The notes beneath the pieces are model-generated. The model ran no database searches. It worked only from the letters and a program-made list of their open reading frames with translations, and was not told the DNA's origin. Shown piece after piece: positions 1 to 8,722 of a DNA stretch of 64,000 bases (positions within the stretch are counted from its first letter, which is position 1; each line of letters opens with the position of its first letter). The position numbers were made by a program, and so were the translations under genes. Origin of the DNA: JBBRDU01 sp038230335 (lineage in GTDB: Bacteria > Verrucomicrobiota > Verrucomicrobiia > Chthoniobacterales > UBA10450). The DNA lies in NCBI GenBank assembly GCA_038230335.1, contig JBBRNL010000010.1, positions 1 to 64,000 of the forward strand, written 5' to 3'.

Positions 1-72
1 CAGAATCACAGCCAAGACGGACAAAGTGATCACGATCAAACCAGCCACGATCCATTTGGCGTATTTTTTCAT
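1..72 (-). CDS. Partial small membrane protein, possibly TVP38/TMEM64-like (runs off the window)
   Basis: A minus-strand reading frame opens with ATG at position 72, three bases after the stop of the flavoprotein gene, and stays open to the window edge. The 24 visible residues begin MKKYAKW and continue as an uninterrupted hydrophobic segment (IVAGLIVITLSVLAVIL), as expected for a first transmembrane helix. The spacing indicates co-transcription with the flavoprotein. Mercuric-reductase-like flavoproteins of this kind often sit beside TVP38/TMEM64 (DedA-type) membrane proteins. That identity is inferred from context only, because too little sequence is present to identify the family. Confidence 0.5.
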   Translation of the reverse strand, partial: MKKYAKWIVAGLIVITLSVLAVIL

Positions 73-75
73 CGG

Positions 76-1533
76 TTAACGTAGGCGACGCTGGTAAAGC
101 CAGCTGAACACTTTTTTCGCGCCCGGGGTGAGTCGCGTCTTATTGTATTTGTCCCCCATCTTGCGGGCCAGCTCGGATAAAGTCGGATAAGCGTGGATGG
201 TGGCGGCGATTTTGCCCAGTCCAATGCCGTACTTCATGGCCAGGACAAATTCGTGCAATAGTTCGCCGGCGTTTTCGCAAACCAGAGTCGCTCCCAAAAT
301 CTTGTCCGTCCCTTTCTGCACCACAACCTTGGCGAAACCGTAGTCTTCGTTTTCCAACACCGCGCGATCGACGTCTTCCAGTTTCTGCACGATCACATCG
401 CAGGAAATATTCTTCTTTGCGGCCGCCGATTCTGTCAGGCCAACGGTCGCGATCTCCGGATCGACGTAGGTGCACCATGGCACCACAGAGTAATCGATTT
501 TTTGCCGGAGGACCTGCAACGGCATCAGGATATTACGCACCACCACGCGGGCTTGCGCGTCTGCCATATGCGTAAAGAGAAACGGTCCCGCCACATCGCC
601 CGCCGCGTAGATGTGCGGATTGCTCGTCTGCAGGTAATCGTTCACCTCGACGCCGCGATCGCTTGTTCTCACGCCGGCGCGATCGAGTTCCAGCGTTTTC
701 ACCGTCGGTTGGCGCCCCGCAGAAACGAGCAGGATGCTGCCCCGTACTTTTGCCTGCCCCGCGCCGCCGCGATCGATCGTCATTTCGATTCCGGAGTCAA
801 TTTGTGTGACGGATATGGCGTCCGCCTTCGTTATCACCGCAACGCCTTCATTAGACAGGCGACGGGCGATGAACTCGCTCACGTCGGGATCTTCCCGCGG
901 AAGAAGGCGCCCGTCTCGTTGCACGATCGTTACCCGGACTCCAAGACGGCTGAAGGTTTGTCCGAGCTCGCACCCGATGGGACCGCCGCCCAGGACGATC
1001 ATGCTTTCCGGCTTCGTCTTTAGATAGTCGAAAATGGTTTCATTTGTGAAAAATGGAACGGATTCGATCCCTTCGATTTTCGGAATCGCCGTGCGCGACC
1101 CGGTCGCAATAACAATATTCCTGGCCCGCAAAATAAGGTCGCCCACTGCCACCTCTCGGTCGGAAATGAATTTCGCTTCACCGCGAAAAACATCGACCCC
1201 GAGAGATTGAAAACGTTCCTCCGAATCGTTCGGGGCGATCTTCGACCGGCGTGCTCGCATCCGCTCGAATACCTCGGCAAATTCGAATGTCGGCTCGACC
1301 GGGCGCAATCCCCATTCCTCGGCGCGCCGCATCTTTTCGATCAACCGAGCCGATGAGATGAGAGCCTTGCTCGGGACGCATCCGAAGTTCAGGCAGTCCC
1401 CTCCCATTTTGTTTCGCTCGATCAGAGCGACCCGGCCCCCCAGCCCTGCTGTGCCGGCCGCCGTAACCAGGCCGGCCGTGCCGCCACCGATGACGATGAC
1501 ATTATAGATACCCTGGCCTTTTACCGAATTCAT
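76..1533 (-). CDS. FAD-dependent mercuric-reductase-like pyridine nucleotide-disulfide oxidoreductase
   Basis: This 485-residue class I flavoprotein disulfide reductase has an N-terminal FAD-binding GGGTAG motif near residue 17. The redox pair C47/C52 lies in GGDCLNFGCVPSK, followed by an NAD(P)-binding LGGGPIGCE motif, a second FAD motif (IYAAGDVAG) and a C-terminal dimerisation domain with HAYPTLSE carrying the His/Glu acid-base pair. It lacks the N-terminal HMA domain and the C-terminal vicinal cysteines of true MerA. It is therefore better described as the mercuric-reductase-like or dihydrolipoamide-dehydrogenase-like subgroup. It probably transfers electrons from NAD(P)H to an unknown disulfide or metalloid substrate. 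Its place at the edge of an arsenic-handling island suggests a redox role there, but the substrate cannot be read from the sequence. Confidence 0.85.
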   Translation of the reverse strand: MNSVKGQGIYNVIVIGGGTAGLVTAAGTAGLGGRVALIERNKMGGDCLNFGCVPSKALISSARLIEKMRRAEEWGLRPVEPTFEFAEVFERMRARRSKIAPNDSEERFQSLGVDVFRGEAKFISDREVAVGDLILRARNIVIATGSRTAIPKIEGIESVPFFTNETIFDYLKTKPESMIVLGGGPIGCELGQTFSRLGVRVTIVQRDGRLLPREDPDVSEFIARRLSNEGVAVITKADAISVTQIDSGIEMTIDRGGAGQAKVRGSILLVSAGRQPTVKTLELDRAGVRTSDRGVEVNDYLQTSNPHIYAAGDVAGPFLFTHMADAQARVVVRNILMPLQVLRQKIDYSVVPWCTYVDPEIATVGLTESAAAKKNISCDVIVQKLEDVDRAVLENEDYGFAKVVVQKGTDKILGATLVCENAGELLHEFVLAMKYGIGLGKIAATIHAYPTLSELARKMGDKYNKTRLTPGAKKVFSWLYQRRLR

Positions 1534-1689
1534 AGTTGGCTGGCAACGGACAGATCACGCTGGTGGGCGGTCATCTATCGCGCTGTAGACTCCGCACACT
1601 ACGCTAGATTGAAACAGAGTCGGACATCCAATGCCACCATTTCTCGTCCTGCTGCGCCGACGTCTGCCGCGAAACCAGAATACGTGCGA

Positions 1690-2715
1690 ATGAAAAGAAA
1701 ATCGCCCTGTCTGCTTTTGCTTGTTGCAGCTTTCTTGTCGGCCTGCGCGCCCTTCGTTCCCCATCATCGGCCTCGCGGAATCTCAGAAGAGCGTCGCGTT
1801 TTGTTAGGCGGGGTCGAGCAAACGATCCTTCTGCGAGGAGAGGACAGCAGCAAACCGGTCCTGTTGTTTCTGTATGGCGGACCTGGCGTGCCCGAGATGC
1901 CTCTCTCCTATAAGAATTCCGACTTGGAACGCGATTTCGTGATCGTTCAGTGGGATCAGCGTGGCGCTGGCAAATCATACCGGCCTGACATTCCAGACAT
2001 GCGAATCGATCAATTCGTCCAGGACACGCTGGAACTGACGCGCTTGCTCCGAACTGAGTTTGCGCAGCCCAGCATATATTTAGTGGGGCATTCCTGGGGA
2101 TCTCTCATCGGCGCGCTGGCCGTAGCGCGCGAACCCAGGCTCTTCTACGCCTACGTCGGCATTTCCCAGCTCGTCAACATCGCGGCATCGGAAAAAGAGC
2201 TCGATCTCCGTTCTCGTGCGACCGCGCAGAAGGAAGGCGATTCGCGCGCCTTGCGACACCTGGAGGAGATCGGTCGCTACCCTTACGCCAATCACCGCGA
2301 CGAACGTCGCGTCAATAAAATCCAAAAACACCTGATGGGACAGGTTCCTAACGAATTGAGCGCGACCCACATGTTTGGACTGGCCGTCACATCTCCTTAC
2401 TACTCCGTCGGAGACTACATCAAAGCGTTGCGCGGAGTTGTTTTTTCCGGTAAGGCGCTGGAACGCGAAATCTACTCGGCTAATCTTTTTAGGAGGGTGC
2501 CGGAAATTGATGTGCCGGTCTATTTTTTCGAGGGACGCCGCGATACCGTGCTAAGTCCCGTGACAGCGGCTCATTACTGCGACGAGTTGGTGGCGCCGCG
2601 GGGTAAGCATTTGATCTGGTTTGAGAACTCCAATCACTGGCCGCAATTTGAAGAACCCGATAAGTATCGCGCCATGATGCGACGGGTTCTCGTCGATACC
2701 CGCGCCGCCGATTGA
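1690..2715 (+). CDS. Alpha/beta hydrolase lipoprotein, proline-iminopeptidase-like
   Basis: The chosen start is ATG 1690 because the protein then begins with a lipoprotein signal (MKRKSPCLLLLVAAFLSAC); the in-frame upstream extension lacks signal-like character. The fold is the alpha/beta hydrolase seen in prolyl iminopeptidases. It shows an oxyanion-type YGGPG segment, WDQRGAGKS, the nucleophile elbow GHSWGS, a late Asp in FEGRRDTV and a His in NSNHWPQ. This gives a complete Ser-Asp-His triad in about 341 residues. The lipobox cysteine implies anchoring to the envelope. The substrate is unknown. It lies inside the arsenic island on the strand opposite its immediate neighbours, and nothing ties it mechanistically to arsenic. 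Confidence 0.8.
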   Translation: MKRKSPCLLLLVAAFLSACAPFVPHHRPRGISEERRVLLGGVEQTILLRGEDSSKPVLLFLYGGPGVPEMPLSYKNSDLERDFVIVQWDQRGAGKSYRPDIPDMRIDQFVQDTLELTRLLRTEFAQPSIYLVGHSWGSLIGALAVAREPRLFYAYVGISQLVNIAASEKELDLRSRATAQKEGDSRALRHLEEIGRYPYANHRDERRVNKIQKHLMGQVPNELSATHMFGLAVTSPYYSVGDYIKALRGVVFSGKALEREIYSANLFRRVPEIDVPVYFFEGRRDTVLSPVTAAHYCDELVAPRGKHLIWFENSNHWPQFEEPDKYRAMMRRVLVDTRAAD

Positions 2716-2735
2716 TCAGGTCGGGACTGTTCTCC

Positions 2736-2791
2736 GGGGCGTCCGTCCCAAGCGTTTTAAAAACAAGCCGGACGTCTCGGGGAGACGCCCC
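2736..2791. repeat. Intergenic inverted repeat (GGGGCGTC...GACGCCCC)
   Basis: Arms GGGGCGTC (2736-2743) and GACGCCCC (2784-2791) enclose further complementary segments (GTCCG and CGGAC). It lies just after the alpha/beta hydrolase stop and could fold into a stem-loop. It resembles the dispersed hairpin elements elsewhere in the window and may also act as a bidirectional terminator between convergent genes. There is no U-tract. Confidence 0.5.
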
Positions 2792-2843
2792 TACCTGGCA
2801 ATGTGTCGCAACGCCGCGAACAGATAAGCATCGGGTTCATGGC

Positions 2844-2902
2844 AACAAAGTGCCGTGGCTACAGGAACAAAGCGCTGTGGCCGCCTCACCCTGTCGAGGC
2901 GT
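2844..2902. repeat. Dispersed intergenic repeat, copy 1 (second copy at 32083-32142)
   Basis: About 60 bp sharing long identical blocks (AGTGCCGTGGCTAC, GCCGCCTCA, AGGCGT) with a second copy near 32.1 kb. Both copies lie in intergenic space next to gene ends. The element has no coding potential of its own; the open frame across it is not protein-like. Confidence 0.65.
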
Positions 2903-2912
2903 CTTCGCTCTC

Positions 2913-3722
2913 TTACTTAAAGAGATTATCGAGAATCAGGTTCGTCTTGCTGTAGCTACGCCCATGCGAACCCTGATCGTTCAAGCCCCAGTTATAATTT
3001 TTGTAGCTTAGTTTGCAGTCGGGCTTCTCAAGCGTGGCGCGCGCGGATGACGGGGCATATTTTGCAATGACCGCTTTCGGTCCTCCGGCTTTGTCGAAGT
3101 CGCCTTTGAACCACTTAAATATGCTGGAGACAGCAGCCTCGTTCTTATCCGGAAAGAACTCGTTCAGATCGGCACGGCCCAGCCAATTGCGATAAGCATG
3201 CGTAGCCTGCTCATCGAGTTGGCCCGCACTGTTGGCCGATTCCTGCAAGGGCGGACAGCTTCGCGCCGCGCACACCAGCACAGCATGGGTCCGATATCCA
3301 AATTCGGGCCGCAGCGCGCTATTTTCGATATCTTCCAGCGCGACCATCTGTCCCCCAACCTTATGGCGCTTCGCTTTGAACGAATCCTTCAGCGTCCAAA
3401 TACTTTCGGTCGGATAGTTTTGCAGGATCCATTGCAGCACCAGAGAATTGTACGCGTTGGTCAGAGTGGCATACCGCTCGTTCCCAGTCGCGGGGCTCCC
3501 CTTTTTGTTGAACTGCGCGACGTAATCATCCAGCGCTTTCATGTCTTCCGCGCTTTCCTTCCATCGTCCGTAAGCCACCAGTCCCTGGCCATTCACGTAT
3601 TTTTTCAGAAGACGATCGTACGAACTGTTTTCGACGCCAGCCGGCACTTCTACGGCGCCGAAAAGCCCGTGTGCGCAGATCAGAGCTGAGCCAATTACCA
3701 CAAGGATATGGAGATTTTTCAT
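2913..3722 (-). CDS. DUF547 domain-containing secreted protein
   Basis: The start at 3722 gives a signal peptide (MKNLHILVVIGSALICAHGLFGA) and a mature protein of about 245 residues. The conserved features of DUF547 are visible: the LTNAYNSLVL segment, an IWTLKDSF-like region, the LEDIEN...LRPEFGYRTHAVLVCAARSCPPL block with its paired cysteines, and a C-terminal YNWGLND. The molecular function of DUF547 is unknown. The family is, however, repeatedly found beside rSAM-associated glycosyltransferases, ArsM and ArsS. Here it is transcribed divergently from that operon, with 53 bases between start codons, which suggests a shared control region. Its export points to a periplasmic or surface role. 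Confidence 0.85.
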   Translation of the reverse strand: MKNLHILVVIGSALICAHGLFGAVEVPAGVENSSYDRLLKKYVNGQGLVAYGRWKESAEDMKALDDYVAQFNKKGSPATGNERYATLTNAYNSLVLQWILQNYPTESIWTLKDSFKAKRHKVGGQMVALEDIENSALRPEFGYRTHAVLVCAARSCPPLQESANSAGQLDEQATHAYRNWLGRADLNEFFPDKNEAAVSSIFKWFKGDFDKAGGPKAVIAKYAPSSARATLEKPDCKLSYKNYNWGLNDQGSHGRSYSKTNLILDNLFK

Positions 3723-3775
3723 AAGCGGAACTTTAAGACTGCACACTAATAGTAAGCGCGTTAAAGTCGAGGCCG

Positions 3776-4573
3776 GTGCGCGTTTCCATCGTCATTCCCG
3801 TTCTCAACGAAGCGGCGTTGATCGCAGCATTCCTGCGCCATCTCCGCACGGTTGCTCCGGAGGAAGAGATCATCGTGGTCGATGGCGGAAGTCATGACGA
3901 CACCCTGGAACTGTCGAGAGGCTTGGCTGATCGCGTTATTGTCGCATCCCCCGGTCGTGGACGACAAATGAGTGCGGGCGCCGCCGTAGCGCGTGGCGAT
4001 GTTTTGTGTTTTGTCCACGCGGACTCGCACATTCCCGTCGATGCCGTCTCCGCCATGACAGAGTCGCTCCTGGAGTCCGGTTGCGTGGGGGGATGTTTCC
4101 GACTCAGGATCGTGCCACGAAGGTGGATATATCGCATTCGCGATTTCGTAGGAGACATCTGCGTCGATGTATTCAAGATCGGATTGGGCGACCGAGGACT
4201 TTTCTGCCGGCGCGATGTCTTCCAAGCCGTAGGCGGTTACGGTGACGGGCTGCTTTTCGAGGACGCTGATTTATATCGTAACCTAGGCCGACTGGGAAAG
4301 ATGTGCCGGCTTGATCCGGCGATCGAAACCAACGCGCGGCGTTACGAGGCGCAGGGCCCGATCCGAACCTGCCTTTTTTATGGATTTGCCATGCTGCTTT
4401 ACTGGGGCGGCCTGCGGCGGTCCATCCTGGAACCCATGGTTGCAACATTCCGCAGTCTTACGATAAAAGAGTCCAAAATGCGTGCATCCAGCGTCTTATC
4501 CCGGTCGGATACCTTGAATCGGACACTTCCGCGCCCGGCGCCTTTACATTTGAACCCTAACCTCCAAGAATAA
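3776..4573 (+). CDS. TIGR04283-type family 2 glycosyltransferase (arsenosugar-cluster glycosyltransferase)
   Basis: A GT2 enzyme of 265 residues starting at GTG 3776. It shows the family-2 opening SIVIPVLNEAA, the nucleotide-binding DGGSHDDT, a DxD-like HADS, GDRGLFCRRDVF and a catalytic-region FEDADLY. This arrangement is typical of the rSAM/selenodomain-associated transferase 2 group that accompanies ArsS. In an arsenosugar pathway such an enzyme could attach or remodel the sugar aglycone after the arsenic-ribose unit is made; that step is inferred. It is the first gene of a six-gene operon and ends four bases before arsM. The C-terminal 50 residues are low in motif content. Confidence 0.82.
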   Translation: MRVSIVIPVLNEAALIAAFLRHLRTVAPEEEIIVVDGGSHDDTLELSRGLADRVIVASPGRGRQMSAGAAVARGDVLCFVHADSHIPVDAVSAMTESLLESGCVGGCFRLRIVPRRWIYRIRDFVGDICVDVFKIGLGDRGLFCRRDVFQAVGGYGDGLLFEDADLYRNLGRLGKMCRLDPAIETNARRYEAQGPIRTCLFYGFAMLLYWGGLRRSILEPMVATFRSLTIKESKMRASSVLSRSDTLNRTLPRPAPLHLNPNLQE

Positions 4574-4577
4574 ACCG

Positions 4578-5732
4578 ATGAAGAACTTGAATGCGGAGAC
4601 CGCAGTAAGAGAGCGTTACGCCGCTGGCGCGCAGGCTCCTGAAGCTAAACTTTGTTGCCCGGTCGATTACGATCAGGCTCTCCTCAAGGTCATCCCGCAG
4701 GAAGTGATCGAGCGCGATTACGGCTGCGGTGACCCCAGTAAGTTCCTGCGCCAGGGCGAAACGGTGCTCGATCTCGGCAGTGGCACGGGCAAAATCTGTT
4801 TTATTGCGGCGCAAGTCGTGGGTCCGAACGGAAAAGTCATCGGTGTGGATATGACGGACGAGATGCTCGAGGTCGCGCGCCGGAACGCCCCGATTGTGGC
4901 GGACCGAATCGGTTACGGCAACGTCGAGTTCCGGAAAGGCCGCATCCAGGATCTGGCGCTCGATCTGGAAAAACTCGACGCCGAACTGCAGGCGCGCCCG
5001 ATCACGGATGCCGCCTCATTTCTACGGGCGGACGAACTGGCGCAGGAAATCCGCATCAAACATCCTCTCGTGGCCAGTGACTCAGTCGACGTCGTAGTGT
5101 CCAACTGCGTGCTGAACCTGGTCGAACCGAAATCGAAACGGCAATTGTTCGAGGAAATCTTCCGCGTTCTGCGCAAAGGAGGTCGTGCTGTTATCTCCGA
5201 CATTGTGGCGGATGAGGAAGTTCCCGAGCCATTGCAGAACGATCCGGAATTATGGAGCGGTTGTATCTCGGGTGCTCTCACCGAAGATGGTTTTCTCAGT
5301 GCCTTTAGCGAAGCGGGCTTTTATGGCATTCAGATTTTGAAACGAGATGAAAAGCCATGGCAGACGGTAGAAGGAATCGAGTTTCGCTCCGTCACAGTCG
5401 AGGCCTTTAAGGGAAAGCAGGGACCCTGTTTCGAGCGCAATCAGGCCGTGATCTACCGAGGCCCGTTCAAGGAAGTGCTGGATGATGACAATCATAAAAT
5501 GGAACGCGGGATTCGTTATGCCGTTTGCGACAAAACGTACAATCTCTACAAAAAATTACCCTATCGGGAGTATTTCGAGTTCATCGATCCGCTAACGGAG
5601 ATCCCGCTGGACGAGGCCAAGCCGTTCGATTGCTCACATACCCCGCTGCGTCATCCCAAGGAGACGAAAGGCCAGGATTACAAAGCCACGACGGACGCGA
5701 GCAGCTGCTGCGACGGCGGAAGTTGCTGCTGA
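4578..5732 (+). CDS. arsM: Arsenite S-adenosylmethionine methyltransferase
   Basis: A 384-residue SAM methyltransferase with a Rossmann motif I VLDLGSGTGK (residues 63-72) and the downstream GVDMTDEML. The three cysteines that bind trivalent arsenic in ArsM proteins are recognisable as C50 (RDYGCGDP), C177 (VSNCVLN) and C229 (WSGCISG). An extra N-terminal CC pair (26-27) is present. The C-terminal third contains the extended domain seen in long ArsM homologues and finishes in a cysteine-rich tail (SSCCDGGSCC) suited to metalloid binding. It methylates As(III) to mono- and dimethylated species, giving the dimethylarsinous precursor that ArsS uses. It is co-transcribed with the glycosyltransferase upstream and the aquaglyceroporin downstream. 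Confidence 0.9.
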   Translation: MKNLNAETAVRERYAAGAQAPEAKLCCPVDYDQALLKVIPQEVIERDYGCGDPSKFLRQGETVLDLGSGTGKICFIAAQVVGPNGKVIGVDMTDEMLEVARRNAPIVADRIGYGNVEFRKGRIQDLALDLEKLDAELQARPITDAASFLRADELAQEIRIKHPLVASDSVDVVVSNCVLNLVEPKSKRQLFEEIFRVLRKGGRAVISDIVADEEVPEPLQNDPELWSGCISGALTEDGFLSAFSEAGFYGIQILKRDEKPWQTVEGIEFRSVTVEAFKGKQGPCFERNQAVIYRGPFKEVLDDDNHKMERGIRYAVCDKTYNLYKKLPYREYFEFIDPLTEIPLDEAKPFDCSHTPLRHPKETKGQDYKATTDASSCCDGGSCC

Positions 5733-5743
5733 GACCAAGCCGT

Positions 5744-6622
5744 ATGGCCGATACGATCCGGGCCACGCGACCCGAAGCGCCTCCCCATGCCGACGCGGCG
5801 ATCAATGTGGTGCGCGCGGCGTTTCCGAAGTGGGCGATCGGAGAATTCTTCGGAACTTTCCTTCTCGTGTTCTTTGGATGCGGCAGCGTCTGCACCGCTG
5901 TGACGACCGGAGCGCAGGTTGGCGTCTTCCAAGTTGCCATAGTGTGGGGGATTGGGATCGCCACGGCCATCTATCTGACCGGTTCTCTGAGCAGCGCGCA
6001 TTTGAATCCGGCTGTAACAATTGCCGCGGCCGCCTGGTCGAATTTTCCGGGACGATTGGTCATCCCTTACGTCCTCGCGCAAATGCTCGGAGCTTTTGTT
6101 GCCGCGGCCCTGCTCTTCACCATATTTGCGGGCCCTTTGCGATCGTATGAAGCAAAACACGGCATTATCCGGGGCGAAGCTGGCAGCGAAGCCAGTGCCA
6201 TGGTTTTTGGCGAATATTTCCCGAATCCCGGAGGCAAGGCATTAACCGAGGAGGCGCGGCAAATGTTGTCGCCCGGCGCGGCCTTCATTGCCGAAGTCGT
6301 CGGGACGGCCATCCTGGTGCTTGTTATTTTCTGCGCGACGGATGAACAGAACGCGACGCGTCCGCAAATCCTTACGGCCGCCACGATCGGGCTGACCGTT
6401 ACCCTCCTCATCTCGTTGCTCGGTCCGCTGACCATGGCGTGCCTGAATCCGGCCCGGGACCTGGGGCCGCGCATTTTCTCGGCTCTGGTCGGATGGCGCG
6501 GCATTCCGTTTAGCACGAATGGCCTTGGCTGGCTCGGCGTCTATGTCCTCGCACCAATCACGGGCGGACTTTTGGGAGGCGCCATCTATCGAATCTTCTT
6601 CAAGAACGCTTACCGGGCTTAA
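5744..6622 (+). CDS. aqpS: MIP/aquaporin family channel (AqpS-like aquaglyceroporin)
   Basis: Start ATG 5744 lies 11 bases after arsM and gives 292 residues with six predicted membrane segments. Both half-helix signatures of the aquaporin fold are present: SAHLNPAVT in the first half and MACLNPARDLGPR in the second. The GEFFGTFLLVFFGCGS opening is also typical. In several bacteria an aquaglyceroporin sits inside arsenic operons and conducts As(OH)3 or methylated arsenicals down their gradient in place of an ArsB pump. The operon position supports the same role here. Plain water or glycerol conductance cannot be excluded from the sequence. The central loop between the halves is long. Confidence 0.85.
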   Translation: MADTIRATRPEAPPHADAAINVVRAAFPKWAIGEFFGTFLLVFFGCGSVCTAVTTGAQVGVFQVAIVWGIGIATAIYLTGSLSSAHLNPAVTIAAAAWSNFPGRLVIPYVLAQMLGAFVAAALLFTIFAGPLRSYEAKHGIIRGEAGSEASAMVFGEYFPNPGGKALTEEARQMLSPGAAFIAEVVGTAILVLVIFCATDEQNATRPQILTAATIGLTVTLLISLLGPLTMACLNPARDLGPRIFSALVGWRGIPFSTNGLGWLGVYVLAPITGGLLGGAIYRIFFKNAYRA

Positions 6623-6625
6623 ACG

Positions 6626-7753
6626 ATGATTTTTATCCTACTCTTTCTTGCCACCTGCTTCGTAGCCTACGCCAACGGTGCAAATGACAACTTCAAAGGC
6701 GTCGCATCCCTCTTCGGCAGCGGCACCTGCAGTTACCGCACCGCCATCACATGGGCCACCGCCACCACTTTCGCCGGATCGATTGCGTCAATTTTTCTCG
6801 CGCAAGTGCTCCTGAAAAAATTCAGCGGGAAAGGCATCGTCCCGGATCAATTTGTCGGCTCCGAACATTTCATGCTCGCGGTCGCTCTGGGCACGGGATT
6901 GACCGTGATCCTGGCCACCCTCACAGGGTTTCCCATCTCCACCACACATGGACTGACCGGTTCTCTCGTGGGTTGCGGACTCGTGGCTGTCGGTCCAGCG
7001 GTAAACTTCGCCGCGCTGGGCAAGGGGTTCGTCCTTCCGCTTTTGCTTAGCCCCTTTCTTGCCATCGCTTTAGGCGGGCTTGTGTACATGATTCTTCACG
7101 GCACGCGTGTCGGCTTGGGCGTGACGAAGGAGTGGTGCGTATGTCTGGGCAGCGAGGAACGCGTCGTGGCCATGCCGCAACCGGATTCTATTTTCGCCAG
7201 GACAAGTTCCAACGGAATAACCACACTGAGCGTTGATGAATTGGAGAATTGTCGGGAGAGATACGCCGGAAATTTCATGGGGCTCACTTCGCAGCAGGCC
7301 ATGGATGCCGGTCACTTCTTCAGCGCCGGCGTGGTGAGCTTTGCCCGCGGACTGAACGATACTCCCAAGATCGTCGCCCTGCTCCTGATCTGGAAAGCAT
7401 TCGACATTCGAATTGGTTTTGGCGCAGTCGCCCTCGTTATGGCCGTGGGCGGTCTGCTCAACGCGCGCAAGATTGCGGAGACGATGAGCCGCAGGATTAC
7501 CGCGATGAATCATGGCCAGGGTTTCAGCGCGAACCTGTCTACCGCCCTATTGGTCGTGGCTGCCAGCTTCTTTGGTCTCCCTGTGTCGACCACGCACGTT
7601 GCCGTGGGTTCGCTTTTCGGAATTGGCCTTCTCACGGGACGGGCCCACGCACGGGTCATTGCTGCTATCGCTCTTTCCTGGCTGGTCACGTTACCCTGCG
7701 CGGCGCTCCTGGCCGGCACGACTTATTGGCTGCTTCTCCATTTGGCCCGATGA
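6626..7753 (+). CDS. pit: PiT family inorganic phosphate transporter
   Basis: A 375-residue membrane protein with the duplicated PiT signature: ANGANDNFKG (residues 16-25) in the first repeat and ARGLNDTPKIVA in the second. Each is followed by hydrophobic helices and a conserved STTH segment (ISTTHGLTGS and VSTTHVAVGS). PiT carriers import metal-phosphate by proton symport and also take up arsenate. The gene begins three bases after the channel gene, and its stop overlaps the arsS start (ATGA), so translation of the two is probably coupled. Inclusion of a PiT gene in an arsenosugar operon could serve phosphate supply under arsenate stress or arsenic entry; this is inference. Confidence 0.9.
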   Translation: MIFILLFLATCFVAYANGANDNFKGVASLFGSGTCSYRTAITWATATTFAGSIASIFLAQVLLKKFSGKGIVPDQFVGSEHFMLAVALGTGLTVILATLTGFPISTTHGLTGSLVGCGLVAVGPAVNFAALGKGFVLPLLLSPFLAIALGGLVYMILHGTRVGLGVTKEWCVCLGSEERVVAMPQPDSIFARTSSNGITTLSVDELENCRERYAGNFMGLTSQQAMDAGHFFSAGVVSFARGLNDTPKIVALLLIWKAFDIRIGFGAVALVMAVGGLLNARKIAETMSRRITAMNHGQGFSANLSTALLVVAASFFGLPVSTTHVAVGSLFGIGLLTGRAHARVIAAIALSWLVTLPCAALLAGTTYWLLLHLAR

Positions 7754-8709
7754 ACCGGTTTGCGCAAAAACTGGCGGACCACGCACTTCCGCTGCGTCAT
7801 ATCCGCACGGAAGTTCTGCAGGTCAATGTGGGGAAACTTTGCAACCTGACGTGCGTTCATTGCCACGTGAATGCCGGACCCAAGCGCAAAGAGATCATGA
7901 CGCGCGAAACCGTAGACCGGATCATAGACTGGCTGGCCAAGACCGATATCGCCACGATCGATCTCACGGGGGGCGCTCCGGAAATGATCCCAGACTTTAA
8001 ATACTTCGTGCAACGGCTAAAAGCGCTGCAGCCGCCGCGTCACATCATTGATCGCTGTAATCTCACCATCCTGCTCGAGCCAGGCTACGAAGATTACGCC
8101 CAATTCCTGGCCGATCACGAAGTCGAGATCATCGCCTCGATGCCATGTTACTCCCCGCAAAACGTGAATGCGCAACGTGGCGAGGGCGTGTTTGACGGTA
8201 GCATCAAGGGGTTGCAGTTGCTCAACGCTCTGGGTTACGGCCGCGAAGCGCATCTGCCTTTGCATCTGGTCTACAATCCCAATGGCGCGTTTCTGCCCGG
8301 GCCACAGGCGGAGCTGGAGGCCGATTATAAGCGCGAGTTCAAAGAGCACTTTGGAATTTTCTTCAACAAGCTCTACACCATTACCAACCTGCCCATCGCG
8401 CGGTTCGCCTCCTACCTTCGCAATAACAATAAACTCGGCGATTACATGCTATTGCTCAATGACGCCTTCAATCCTTCTACGGTCGAAGGATTAATGTGCC
8501 GCAACACCATCAATGTCAGCTGGCAGGGCGAAGTCTTTGATTGTGACTTCAATCAGATGCTCAAAATGCATTGGCGTGATGCGGATCGGACACTCTCCTT
8601 GTGGGACATCGATCCGGAAGCGGTCGAAAACCGCGAGATCCTAACGGGCAATCATTGCTTCGGCTGCACCGCCGGGGCCGGCTCGAGCTGCGGCGGAGCC
8701 CTCGTTTAG
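7750..8709 (+). CDS. arsS: Arsenosugar biosynthesis radical SAM protein ArsS
   Basis: A 319-residue radical SAM enzyme with the cluster motif C31-x3-C35-x2-C38 (LCNLTCVHCHV) and the SAM-binding LTGGAPEM. The C-terminal cysteine-rich block (GNHCFGCTAGAGSSCGG) is characteristic of the ArsS family, as are CRNTINVSWQG and FDCDFNQML. ArsS transfers a 5'-deoxyadenosyl group to dimethylated arsenic, giving dimethylarsinoyl-deoxyadenosine, the committed arsenosugar intermediate. The start ATG 7750 overlaps the stop of the phosphate transporter. An open frame extends far upstream but only as an antisense-like shadow of that gene. Neighbouring arsM supports the assignment strongly. Confidence 0.9.
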   Translation: MNRFAQKLADHALPLRHIRTEVLQVNVGKLCNLTCVHCHVNAGPKRKEIMTRETVDRIIDWLAKTDIATIDLTGGAPEMIPDFKYFVQRLKALQPPRHIIDRCNLTILLEPGYEDYAQFLADHEVEIIASMPCYSPQNVNAQRGEGVFDGSIKGLQLLNALGYGREAHLPLHLVYNPNGAFLPGPQAELEADYKREFKEHFGIFFNKLYTITNLPIARFASYLRNNNKLGDYMLLLNDAFNPSTVEGLMCRNTINVSWQGEVFDCDFNQMLKMHWRDADRTLSLWDIDPEAVENREILTGNHCFGCTAGAGSSCGGALV

Positions 8710-8722
8710 CGTTTAATCGGTC

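Noticed and set aside
2712..3011. A 99-codon plus-strand frame
   Set aside because: It spans the dispersed repeats and the 3' end of the DUF547 gene, and its composition is not protein-like.
5525..5743. A long N-terminal extension of the aquaporin frame
   Set aside because: It overlaps the 3' end of arsM in another frame; ATG 5744 gives the normal aquaporin N-terminus.
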